Made by a program: the position numbers and the translations under genes | The notes under the pieces: model-generated | The model's input: only the letters and a program-made list of their open reading frames with translations | What the model was told of the DNA's origin: nothing | Databases searched by the model: none | Part shown: positions 1-9,313 of the stretch, piece after piece | How positions within the stretch are numbered: the stretch's first letter is position 1 | Layout: the number at the start of each line of letters is the position of its first letter | Assembly: GCA_002007465.1 (NCBI GenBank) | Contig: LNAC01000851.1 | Location: 149,425-213,424, forward strand | Reading direction: 5' to 3' | Length of the DNA stretch: 64,000 nt | DNA from: Ailurus styani | Lineage: Eukaryota; Chordata; Mammalia; Carnivora; Ailuridae

Positions 1-66
1 GTTTCCTCATCTTTCAAAGCAGATGATGGTGATAACGACCTCACTCCCAGAACAAATTTGCTGGGA
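1..66 (+). mobile_element. MIR SINE fragment (partial at window edge)
   Basis: The opening 'TTTCCTCATCTTTCAAAG' followed by a GATGATGGTGATAACGACCTCA stretch resembles the central MIR core (TTTCCTCATCTGTAAAATGG...). The upstream half lies outside the window. Ancient, non-functional tRNA-derived SINE; identification from memory of the consensus. Confidence 0.5.
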
Positions 67-1156
67 AGTGGGAGCCTCAGGGCACTTTACTCACAGGAGT
101 CCTTCCAAGACCTTCTATCTAATTTTTATTCATAATTTGGTATGCTTTTTCATGAAGAGGGTCTGCCAAATTGTATGAACTTCAGCCCCACGTGCTCTGG
201 GTTCACCTCCTTGAGCATAAGATGGTTGTGAGGCTGCCCTCTCCCGTAATTAGTGCTCAGCAATTGTAAGGCTTTGTTAGGATAATTATTTAATTGATAG
301 CATGCGCCTTGAGTGTAACTTCATGCACTGAATTGAGTGGGGGCTCAGTTAGTAGCAGCCTTGGTTATTCTCTTAGATTTGGCACAGAGTTCTGTTTTTA
401 TAGGGTCTTTCATCTTCAAGGATAATGTGAGGGGGAACAGAGGTAGTCCCCCCACCCCCCGGCTGGCCCGCGGCCCCAGATTCTCTGTAATACAACAGAC
501 AGAAATCCCTTTGAAGCCTTAAAAGTTTTCTGCCTGTCTTCTCCATCATCTGGGTCCCCTGAATGGTCTGCTTGACCTCCACGTCCCATAGTGAGATAGA
601 AGCAGGGACACCTGACAGGTTGACCTCATCTTCTCCTATGCTTTTTTTTCTCAAAAGACTATGAATATGAAAGTCCTTCAACTAAAAGCCAGTGGAAAAC
701 AATTTTACCATGGAAAAAAAATGTTCATAAGAGAATGCTGATCACCAAATGGAAGCTGAGAAAAAGAGTATCTTCAGAGGGGATGGGATTGCGAAGGACA
801 GGGAAGACTAGTCTTAGATGCTCTGAGAGCCTTGACTTCTAAATCCTCCATAGTGAAAACTTGGACCAGGCTATTTGGGCCTCATCTGAATTTTATGACC
901 TGATGAGTTACTTTGTTCTTTCCTTCTTGAATGCAACATGACAGTTGTGTTTCTCAATTTAACTCTTTCTGTTTTGGGTGCTTGGAGTATTTGTTCACAG
1001 AAGACCTGTGTGGGATGAGAGCAACTCTCCCTGGGGCATCAAGCCTGCTATGGGCTGTCATGTCCCTGGGGAAAGAACCCTGGGCGGTATGGCCTCACCG
1101 GCCCATGGGGTTAGTGGCTTGTGGATGTCACCTTTCTTTTCTTGGGAATGATATAA

Positions 1157-1158
<2 letters not shown>
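67..1158. other. Unique non-coding sequence
   Basis: No recognisable gene or repeat. A short GC-rich patch lies at about 450-478 (C-run followed by GGCTGGCCCGCGGCCCC). Short open frames across it lack domains and codon structure. Confidence 0.5.

Positions 1159-1212
<54 letters not shown>
1159..1212 (+). repeat. (TG)n-(TA)n compound microsatellite
   Basis: About 20 uninterrupted TG dinucleotides followed by about six TA dinucleotides. The alternating purine-pyrimidine tract is probably length-polymorphic and can adopt Z-form or cruciform structure. Frames reading through it give poly Val-Cys or Thr-His runs, which are artefacts. Confidence 0.95.
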
Positions 1213-2816
1213 TTCCCCCCAAGGTTAGTTTCCTTGGCATTCTGTTACTCAGTCTTCTCGTTACACCATTTTTTCTTAGGAAGTTCTGAGTACTGCCTCT
1301 TTCAGGAGGGAATGTGAAAGATGGTTGCTTTTAGGGGGTCATTCTGAAAGCCATTTATGGAATCTTCTTCCAGTTTCTAACCTCTTTGAACTTCTTAGCA
1401 TTCCTGAGTAGCCAGAGTTATTTGTAATTGATGCACCTGAACCACAGGGAGGGTAAAGATTTGTCCAGAGGGACACAGTGTGCTGAGAGCGGATGCCAAG
1501 CCCTGACTTGATGGCAGCACTGCTCTTGGTTGGACCTCCCTCTTGGCTCTGCTTGGCTGTTTGCCTCTGGTACAACTCTTGGCTGCTGGCATCTGGGCCA
1601 GTGGAGGTGCTTCCCTTTGGTCGTTCATTGAGCTTTCTTTTTGGGGGGAGGGTAGTATCTTGGCCTTCCAAAGATTGGAGGTCTCCTGAGCCTTCTCCAA
1701 GCTCTGGGTGTTCTCTGCTCTGGTGAGGACTTTGGTTGAGGTGGGGTTGGGAGGCACTTTGCACAGGATTATTCACCCCAGGACACCCCCCCTTCCCTGG
1801 AGGCAGGTCTTGATCTAGCATTTTCTGCTCTGTCCCTGGGGCCTACAACAGGCCTTGGCAAGCGTGGGCTCTTGTTGGATATTTGGTGAATGAGTGAATG
1901 GACAGCATGACTGTCTTTGTGGCACACGAGACCCCAGCATCATGGTGGTCCTCAGAGCTGGAAGGAGGAGGCTGATGATTCAGTGGAGGGTAGGGCTGTT
2001 GATGAGGAACGGGCTACTTTTCACTTCTCCTGCTCTAGGACCCACTGATCTAACTTAAATAAAAAAAAAAAATTAACACTCGTGTGGTCCATCCTGAAAA
2101 CGTGTCCCATTTTGCAACAGTCTGGCTTGTTGGGAAAATAAAACTAGAGGCGGGGGCTTCCATGATCCCCTAAGTTTAGGAAACATGGCATGATATTCTT
2201 GGAGAGACCTCAGACACATTCCCATCAAAGCCTCAGAGACTGCAGGAAAACTTGTCTGAATTTGTTTCAGCTCATGTTTTCCAAACCAACTGGGCAACAG
2301 AACCCCATTCTGGTAATTCTTGTTAACTTCTTAGGAATCTAGGATTGGGGAGAACACACCTGGGGAAATGCCCACATAGGTGAATGTGAATTATGTTGCA
2401 AACCGTGCTTTTTATTCAAGACGTACAGTTCCAACTATTTTCAAAACCAGGTTGTGATCCTCTGACATGTCTCATGCTGAGCAACCAATTAAAATTGTAG
2501 GGGTGCATCTTTAGTGCCCTGGGGACCTCTGGGCTAGTCATACATCTGTGGTGACCAAGCAGATGCTGGTTTACTTAACCGAACACAGCGTGGAAATATT
2601 TGCATTTTTCCCATGCCTGATCTTAATGAAGAAACAAAGAAGTTTTAAAAGCGAAATGTCATCATCTTTCTTTGTTACACTTCATCTAATATCTCTCTCA
2701 CACAGAGGTTGCCCCATAGGAGTATACGAAGGGACCTTGGGAAATAGATCAGGCTATAGGTGTGTGAGCACCAAGATCAGTCCTTTTTCCCTTCAAGCTT
2801 CACCACTGTTTACATT
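1213..2816. other. Unique sequence with a MIR remnant
   Basis: Mostly unique. About 1440-1505 resembles a minus-orientation MIR core (AGGGTAAAGATTTGTCCAGAGGGACACAG, compare the AGGTTAAGTAACTTGCCCAAGGTCACACAG type). A run of 12-13 A lies near 2058-2071. The longest open frames here (minus strand, 1339-1821) show no domain and are P/S/Q-rich from base composition. Confidence 0.45.
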
Positions 2817-2832
2817 GAGGATGGGTCATATT

Positions 2833-3241
2833 TTTTAAAATTTTAATTTAATTTAATTTTTTTCAGTGTTCTAAGATTCATTGTTTATGCACCAGTGCTC
2901 CATGCAGCACTTGCCCTCCTAATACCCACCACCAGGCTCACCCATCCCCCCACCCCCCTCCAAAACCCTCACTTTGTTTCTCAGAGTCCACAGTCTCTCA
3001 TCATTCATCTGCCCCTCCAATTTCCCCCAATTCACTTTTCCTTTCCTTCTCCTAATGTCCTCCATGTTATTCCTTATGCTCCACAAGTAAGTGAAACCAT
3101 ATAATTGACTTTCTCTGCTTGACTTATTTCACTCAGCATAATCTCCTCCAGGACCCATCCATGTTGACACAAAAGTTGCATATTCATCCTTTCTGATGGC
3201 TGAGTAATATTCCATTATATATATGGACCATATCTTCTTTA
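2833..3241 (-). mobile_element. L1 LINE, 5'-truncated 3' end (carnivore L1)
   Basis: Read on the minus strand this is the end of L1 ORF2 (…ATGGAATATTACTCAGCCATC…) followed by the carnivore L1 3' UTR (GGTGAGCCTGGTGGTGGGTATTA, CAATGAATCTTAGAACACTG) and an A-rich tail, seen as the T-rich left end. Flanking near-identical 16-mers at 2817-2832 and 3242-3257 (GAGGATGGGTCATATT versus GAGGATGGATCATATT) form the TSD. Only the last part of ORF2 remains, so it is immobile. Confidence 0.92.
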
Positions 3242-3257
3242 GAGGATGGATCATATT

Positions 3258-3670
3258 AAGCATATTTGACTTGCATTCTGTGAGGTTTTCTAATGGGCAA
3301 ATAAAGAAATGCTTTGAAAGGAGGTCTCTTTCAAGGTGTATTGGTCCACCTTGATGTTACCGGCCCCTTGATATTTAGTTTCTTTGACTCCATGGCTGTT
3401 ATGTTTCACTCTGATGGCCCTTGCAAGAAGAAAGTTCCTACTTAGACTGGGCAATGTCTTCATTCTGAAATTGCGAAAGACTGAAGATGCTTATATTTGC
3501 AGTCCCCAGACACTAGCTGGCAGGAGGTGACATCTATGGTATCTTACAAAAACATGTTAGAGAACCAGATCATGCAAGTTCCTGGCCATTTGCCTCACTG
3601 GCTGAGGGTCTATTGGATAGATTTGATCTATGATGCACTCTGAAAACCCTTATTGAGCTAATGTTTTTTA
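3258..3670. other. Unique non-coding sequence
   Basis: About 400 bases between an L1 and a SINE. No gene, RNA or repeat recognised. Confidence 0.5.
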
Positions 3671-3685
3671 ATTAAAATGTCTGAA

Positions 3686-3879
3686 GGGGCGCCTGGGTGG
3701 CTCAGTTGGTTAAGCCTCTGCCTTCAGCTCAGGTCATGATCTCAGGGTCCTGGGATTGAGCCCTGCATTGGGCTCTCTGCTTGGTGGGGAGCCTGCTTCC
3801 CCCTCTCCCCTGCCTGCCTCTCTGCCTACTTGTAATCTCTCTTGCTCTGTCAAATAAATAAATAAAATCTTTAAAAAAT
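3686..3879 (+). mobile_element. Can-SINE (SINEC), full length
   Basis: Starts GGGGCGCCTGGGTGGCTCAG (tRNA-derived head with pol III box-like segments), then a CT-rich middle and AATAAATAAATAAAATCTTT plus a short A-tail. A perfect 15-bp TSD (ATTAAAATGTCTGAA) lies at 3671-3685 and 3880-3894, which fixes both ends. Non-autonomous; mobilised by L1 proteins. Confidence 0.97.
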
Positions 3880-3894
3880 ATTAAAATGTCTGAA

Positions 3895-4261
3895 ATCAGC
3901 TGTGTCATTTGCACTGGGCTACAGTGGGGGCTTTGTTCATTGTTAAGGAGCCCATGTTATGACCTCAGTGCCTCATTTATCTGTATCATTGAGAAATCTT
4001 TCCACGTAAGTGGCTGCTGCTGATAGCACAGTCATGTACATCAAGGAACTCAACAAATGTTTGTTGAATATGGTTGAATGAACTAAATGAAACCTCTTTT
4101 CAAATGCCAGACCATTTAAAGAAGTAGTAAGCATTTTATTGATGTCTTCCTAGAGTAAATCCTATACATTCTAGCCTCTGAGACACAGTGCACTGAGTGT
4201 GGATTGGACTTCATTGTGATACATTTAGGCCATCATTTTGTTAAAGAAAGAACATCACTTT
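3895..4261. other. Unique sequence
   Basis: No gene seen. 'AACTCAACAAATGTTTGTTGAAT' near 4050 recalls the 3' end of an L2 or MIR-type element but is too short to assign. Confidence 0.45.
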
Positions 4262-4452
4262 GGTGTCAGGCTGACCAGACTGAAAATCCAAACGCTCCCA
4301 TTTTCTAGCTGCAGAACTTGGTCAAGTTTTCTCATCTCGATGACTGGCTTCTTCATCTGTCAGGTGGAGGGCAGTGCCTGAGCTGATGGCATTGCTTTAC
4401 ATTAAATTAACTAATGTAAATTAGTTAGCCTAACTAGGTGGCTGGCACGTTC
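4262..4452 (+). mobile_element. MIR SINE, degenerate
   Basis: Successive MIR landmarks in order: 'TGGTGTCAGGCTGACCAGACTG', 'TTTTCTAGCTGCAGAACTTGGTCAAG', 'CTTCTTCATCTGTCAGGTGGAGGGCAGTGCCT' and 'TGGCTGGCACG'. Near 4397-4426 an AT-rich inverted repeat (TTACATT/AATGTAA and AACTAAT/ATTAGTT) interrupts the core. Confidence 0.7.
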
Positions 4453-4475
4453 TCCAGCCTTTTGGTACTCATCAG

Positions 4476-4592
4476 GAGGGACCCGTGCAGCAGCTTCTCC
4501 TGGAGCTGGCTGGGAATGTGGAATCACATCCCATCCAGACCACAGACTCAGGTGTTGCCTGCTAACAGGCTCCCCAGGTGATTCCCTAGCAC
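4476..4592 (+). mobile_element. MER5-like hAT fossil
   Basis: Degenerate match to the MER5A pattern (…GGAATCACAT…CAGACTCAGG…AACAGGCTCCCCAGGTGATTC). Non-autonomous hAT-Charlie remnant; terminal repeats are not clear. Confidence 0.5.
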
Positions 4593-5218
4593 ACTGGCCC
4601 AGAGCTCCCCTTTTCTCTCCCCTGTTTGGGAGAAAAAAGCAACGAACCAGCTTTAGGTAGTCAAGGCCTTTGGCTTTCTGGAAGGATGCCAGGTCATAAG
4701 CATCATGAGAGTAGCCTAAGGAAGGAGCATGGAAACTTCTTTCTCATTCTTCTCCATGGAGGTGGTTTAATACAAGATAGCCTTGTACTGTTCATTTCTT
4801 AGCCACACACAAGGAGATGTAGAATCATCTTTTGGGGGATGTACAGGCAATGGATGTCCCCTTCCCCCAGGAGAGCTGGGCTCCTGCCTATGCCCCATGC
4901 ACCATGTGCTGCTGGGGAGGATTCTGGGTCACCTGGCTAGGACGGGGCAGCAGAGCACCAGTGTCTCAGCTACAGCATCTGGCCTACCCTAGTCCTGACC
5001 ATGCACAGAGTCCAGCAGGTCCTGAGGGCCTTGAAGCAGAGCTGGGTTCAATGTTAGAGGCAGCCCCTGGAGATGGGCCTGATCTTGCTTGTTCCTGACA
5101 GAGCTGGACTCCACCTGGATGGCTGACATCCAGCCACTGATTATGCAGTTTCTTGAACGGACACTTGTTTTCATACTGCCCCTTCTGACATCTTTCACTG
5201 TATTCTCAACTCTTGCTT
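4593..5218. other. Unique sequence
   Basis: Two overlapping open frames at 4783-5098 have no recognisable domain. The base composition is GC-rich, which alone lengthens open frames. I see no supported exon. Confidence 0.45.
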
Positions 5219-5395
5219 CTCAGTGTGTGGTCCAACAATAAGACGCGTCAGGATGCCTGGGAACTTGTTGGCCACCGGAATGCTCAGGTCCACCTAGACC
5301 CACTGAATCTGAATGTGAATTTCAAATATTCTCAGAGGATTCATGTGCATAGTAGAGTCTGACAAGCACCAGGCTAGTGTATGCTCAGTAAATAT
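5219..5395 (+). mobile_element. MER5A hAT-Charlie fossil
   Basis: Clear colinear match to MER5A: 'TCTCAGTGTGTGGTCCAACA', 'GCCTGGGAACTTGTTGG', 'CTAGACCCACTGAATCTGAATGTG' and 'TTCATGTGCATAGTAGAGTCTGA'. Ancient non-coding MITE-type DNA transposon. Confidence 0.85.
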
Positions 5396-5639
5396 TAATT
5401 CTCTCTTCCTTTGTTAAACATTGTGTATAAAATAAAAATCAGTAAGTCTCCCCATGAGAGTTTGAGAAGTGAGGAGCAAGATGTCAGGGCAGAAATTTTA
5501 TGAAAACTATCTTTTCCCTCTCTAGTGCAGGCCATTTCTCTGGAAGGCTGGGGATGCTCCATGACTGCCCTATGGCTACTTGGGGAGGAACCTTATTGCT
5601 CCAGGCACTGTTCTTCCTTGTGGGTGTCTGCAGCTTGGG
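5396..5639. other. Unique sequence
   Basis: No element recognised before the CpG-rich block. Confidence 0.4.
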
Positions 5640-5790
5640 CGGGAGACAGCCATGCTCTGTGTTGCAATCGTTCGGGCGGCAAAAGTATAAACAGAGCGCG
5701 ATGCTGCATTTAGCTTTGTTACGTAACTTCGCTCGGGAGTCATATTTTCCAGATGTTGTGTATCGACATGCTCCCTGCTTCTCGCACTAC
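5640..5790. promoter_or_regulatory. CpG-enriched block with GTTACGTAAC palindrome (candidate cis-element)
   Basis: About 150 bases rich in CpG (CAATCGTTCGGGCGGC, AGAGCGCGATG, CTTCGCTCGGG, TATCGACATG) in an otherwise CpG-poor window. At 5718-5727 lies the perfect 10-bp palindrome GTTACGTAAC, the classic binding pattern of PAR-bZIP/NFIL3 and C/EBP-family factors. A TATA-like AGTATAAAC sits at about 5684-5692. Persistence of CpGs suggests low germline methylation or constraint. The regulatory role is inference; no gene is attached to it here. Confidence 0.35.
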
Positions 5791-5944
5791 CTGTTTCTTT
5801 AGCCACGTTCAGCTTTCCTGGGGAAAGGTCAAAGACAAGCTCCTAGGACAGCCTGGTGCTTTAAATCTTCTGGGAAAATGCCTTTTTTGAGCTCATTCTA
5901 GGTTGCGTTTATTTGCTTTCTGAAAGTCTCTCTGAAAAAAATTT

Positions 5945-6037
5945 TTTCTCTCTCTCTGTAATCTTCCTTCCTTGCTCCCTCTCTTCCTTTCTCCCTCCCT
6001 CCTTTTCTCTCTCCATTCCTCCCTTCCTTCCTTCCTG
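5945..6037 (+). repeat. Polypyrimidine (CT/CCTT)n tract
   Basis: Nearly pure C/T run made of TCTC, CCTT and CCCT units with few interruptions. Its complement gives the Arg/Glu/Lys/Gly-rich frame at 5898-6254, which is a compositional artefact. Confidence 0.85.
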
Positions 6038-7575
6038 AAGAAGCACAAGTTGGGGCCCTTGGAGCCTCAGTTTCCATTGCTTCCATGTGCATGTGGATTT
6101 GAGTTCTTATCTCCAGGGAATTTGAGCATGAACCGAAACCCATGTTCAAGGGCGCAGTGCTGGGAGAGAACCCCAGACTTGCAGTGGGCAGCTTTGGGAC
6201 AGCAGGGTCCAATGGTAGTTTGTCACCACGTGATGAATCATTCTGGGGCGGCACACAGACAATTAGGTTGAGGTGATAATAAAGACAGACCCACCCTCCC
6301 TGAGCTTTTTCTTGCTGGTCCAGGCACTCCCCTGGTGGCTGGGAGGCTTGAAGATAGAAGGGACATGGTTTTGACTCTCAGGAATCCCATGCTGAAGGTA
6401 GGGGGAGAGAAATCCAGCTATTTCCATACAGAGTGATAAACGCGCCACTAAAAGTGTGCACATTGGGCTGGGTGGGGTCCCAGAAGAGGGTGAGATGGAT
6501 GGGAGGGTGCTGCTAAGGAAAGGCTTCCAAGGGGAGGTGGTGTTTGAGTTGACAAGTACCTCCAAGGGAAAATTACTGGATTATGTCCCACCCCCCCCCC
6601 AGGAAGATGATGGTACTCGTTTGAGAAAGGGAGCTGATGAGACCAGGACAGCCTATTGTACGTTAGCAGCAACACACAACGCCTTTCTTTGCACTGTGGT
6701 CAACAGAGAATCCATTGTGCACTTGAATCCCATGCTCATTAGAATACATCTCTCGAAAGGATTGCACAAAAGAAACACGGCTTCGGTGGCCTGATATAAT
6801 TCTTGGCCCATCTGAGAACATGGCTGCCTGTGCCCTGTTTGTTACATGGGGACTTTTCCCTATGAATTCTCTCCCTTTCATCTGCTGTGAGCAATGAGTA
6901 ATTTTGCACCCATTTCCTGCTCTCGTTCTAATTCATGTTCCAAACACTAGAATAGCAAATGAAAGGGAGCCTATAATATAAGAACAATAAGTTCAGAGGT
7001 AGCTGGAAGGAAAATTGGATGTGAGAATTGCCATGTGAACCAAAACAGCGTTTGATTAATTTATGAAGGTGATGAGTTTATTTTTAAGTGTCAGTGGATG
7101 TCCCTCAGGTCAGAGTATAGGAAAAAGTTCTTTAGGAGCATAAGACATGAGGCTCCGTTTTCCCCTCAGTGAATGGCTTCATTCTTGCTTCTAAAAAATG
7201 TGTCTGTGATGTCAGCAGGCTGCCCAATGTGTGGACAGGAATAGAGAAAGAAATTCTATGAATCTGCCCAAAGGCTCAGTAATACGGAAGCTTAGAACAG
7301 CTTACGTATATATAGCTTTTATATTGGTATCTTTGACTTTTTAAAATTACAAGTCATCTAAGAGTACATACTTAGCTTAGATAATCTAAATGGCGTATAC
7401 TGAACTGCATAGAGAAAAAGTTAAAATCTTTCTTTACCCACACCTCGCCTCTCCCAGATGTCTATTCCAGGAAGACAGCGATTGTGAACAGGGTGTTTGG
7501 GAGGGCAAGATTTCTCATGACCTCCATTTATTCACTCACAAGTGTGCATATATAGATTTTTATAACGTAAGTGGT
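6038..7575. other. Unique sequence
   Basis: No gene recognised. A C-homopolymer lies near 6588-6600. The open frames at 6263-6881 on either strand carry no domain. The stretch around 6440-6570 faintly resembles the unnamed mammalian repeat at 20320 but cannot be assigned by eye. Confidence 0.4.
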
Positions 7576-9045
7576 TAATATCCAAAATATATAAAGAATT
7601 CAGCACCAAAAACAAAACCCACAGAAAATCCAATTAAAAATGAGCAGAGGACCTCAAGAGACATTTTTCCAAAGAACACATACAGATGGCCAACAGACAC
7701 GTGGAAAGATGCTCAACATCATTAATCACCAGGGAAATGCAAATCAAAACCACAATGAGATATCACTTCATACCTGTCAGAATGGCTAAAATCAAAACCA
7801 CAAGAAATAGGTTCTGGTCCAAATTGGTGATGTGGGAGAACCCTGAACTCACCCCCTCCATGGAACATACCAAATTAAGCCTAGCTGTAGAACAGTTTCT
7901 TCTGAAGAAGAACTGAGGGCTGAATATACAGGATCTGCACAACAAAGCACAGAGAACAGCAGAAGAGAAGAGCAAGAGAGACAGCAGGCATGGATGCCTG
8001 CTACATGGAAATCCTCGGGACCCCCAATCCATGCCAGCCCACAGCGCCAGCCAGCCAGCCAGCAGAAGTCAGCAGGCACACACAGTCTACACAGCGGTTG
8101 ACCACACACAAGACCATTCCTTGAAGTTTAGAAGTAGTTGGTCCACCTAATCCATAGAAACAGACACAGAAAGCCAAGTAAAATGGGGAGACAGAGGAGT
8201 ACGCTCCAAGAGAAAGAACAAGAAAAACACTCAGAAAAAGAACTAAATGAAATGGACATAAACAATATGCCCAATAAATAATTTAAAGAAGTGATTGTGA
8301 AAATGCTCAATAGACTGGAAATAAGAGTGGGAAACCACAAGAAATAACAAGTGTTGCTGGGGATGTGGAGAAAGGGGGAGCCCTCATGCACCGTTGGTGG
8401 GGATGCAGACTGGTGCAGCCACTCTGGAAAACAGTATGATGGCTCCTCAAAAAGTTGAAAGTAAAACTGTCTTATGATCCAGTAGATCTACTCCTGGGTA
8501 TTTACCCAAAGGAATTGAAAACACTGGTTCAGAAAGATACACATACCCTTATGTTTACTGCAATAGTATTTACACTAACCAAGATATGGAAGCAACCCAG
8601 GTGTCCCTCTAAAGATGAACAAATGAATGGCTGAAAGAGAGGTTTGATAGATAGATAGATACAGGTATAGATATAATGGAATATTATTCAGCCATAAAGA
8701 AGAATGAAATCTTGCTATTTACACCAACATCAATGAATTTAGAAAGGTGGATAATGCTAAGTGAAATAAGTCAGAAAAAGACAAATACCATATGATTTCA
8801 CTCATTTGTGGAATTTAAGAAATGAAAGAAAGAGACAAACCAAGAAATAGACTCTTAAATACAGAGAACAAATGCACTTTGGCTAGTTGTCGGAGGGGAG
8901 GTGGATGAAATTGATAAAGGGGATCAGGAGCACACTTATCTTGATGAGCACTGAGAAATATGTAGAATTGTTGAATCATTGTTTTGTACACCTGAAACGA
9001 ATATAACTGTGTTAATTATATTTCAGTTTAAAATTTAAGAAAACC
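7576..9045 (+). mobile_element. Old L1 LINE 3' region, interrupted
   Basis: Plus-strand L1 ORF2 C-terminal half: 'AATATCCAAAATATATAAAGAA', 'TGGCCAACAGACACGTG', 'ACCACAATGAGATATCACTTCA', then after an insertion 'ACAAGTGTTGCTGGGGATGTGGAG', 'ACTCCTGGGTATTTACCCAAAGG', 'ATAATGGAATATTATTCAGCC', and a 3' UTR ending 'GTACACCTGAAACGAATATAA'. ORF2 is broken by stops and frameshifts. The 3' end differs from the young carnivore type and looks like an L1MA-type subfamily (inference). Interrupted at 7810-8331. Confidence 0.88.
7810..8331 (+). mobile_element. L1 5'-region fragment inserted in L1, no A-tail
   Basis: This segment does not belong at this place in ORF2. It resembles an L1 5' UTR to ORF1-upstream region: 'GGGAGAACCCTGAACTCACC', 'TCTGAAGAAGAACTGAGGGC', 'AAAACACTCAGAAAAAGAACTAAATGAA'. 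It is bounded by a perfect 15-bp repeat AAACCACAAGAAATA (7795-7809 and 8332-8346), which in the host L1 should occur once. The right end is not A-rich, unusual for a retrotransposed copy. Confidence 0.75.
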
Positions 9046-9062
9046 CACAAATGAGCTACATC

Positions 9063-9099
9063 TTACACCTTATTTTGCTATTTACACCTTATTTTGCTA
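9063..9099 (+). repeat. 19-bp tandem duplication
   Basis: TTACACCTTATTTTGCTA occurs twice, at 9063-9080 and 9082-9099, a period of 19. It sits between the old L1 tail and an old SINE. Confidence 0.85.
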
Positions 9100-9158
9100 C
9101 TTGCTAAACTGTTGCCCATAATGTTTTTGTTTTGTTTTGTGCACACCTTTTTGTCTAG

Positions 9159-9313
9159 TTTTTTTGGGGGGCGGTCGGGAGGGGCAGACAGAGAGAGAGA
9201 ATCCTCCAGCAGACTCTACATCCAGCACGGAGCCTGATGTGTGGCTTGATCCCAGACCCTGAGATCGTGGCCTGAGCCGAGATCAAGTCAGATGCTTAAC
9301 CGACTGATGCCCC
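9159..9313 (-). mobile_element. Can-SINE, old and degenerate
   Basis: Minus-strand SINEC landmarks: T-run, 'GACAGAGAGAGAGAATC', 'GGAGCCTGATGTG', 'CCTGAGATCGTGGCCTGAGC' and 'AGATGCTTAACCGACTGATGCCCC'. More diverged than the other copies and lacking a clear TSD. Confidence 0.85.

Noticed and set aside
931..1317. Frame with a Val-Cys repeat
   Set aside because: Produced by the TG microsatellite at 1159-1212.
1339..1821. 160-codon open frame on the minus strand
   Set aside because: P/S/Q-rich composition, overlapped by another frame and by a MIR remnant; no homology recognised.
3686..3760. tRNA gene (and equivalents in every SINE head)
   Set aside because: Box A/B-like sequence belongs to the tRNA-derived SINE head. 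There is no cloverleaf with an anticodon arm, and the body continues into the SINE.
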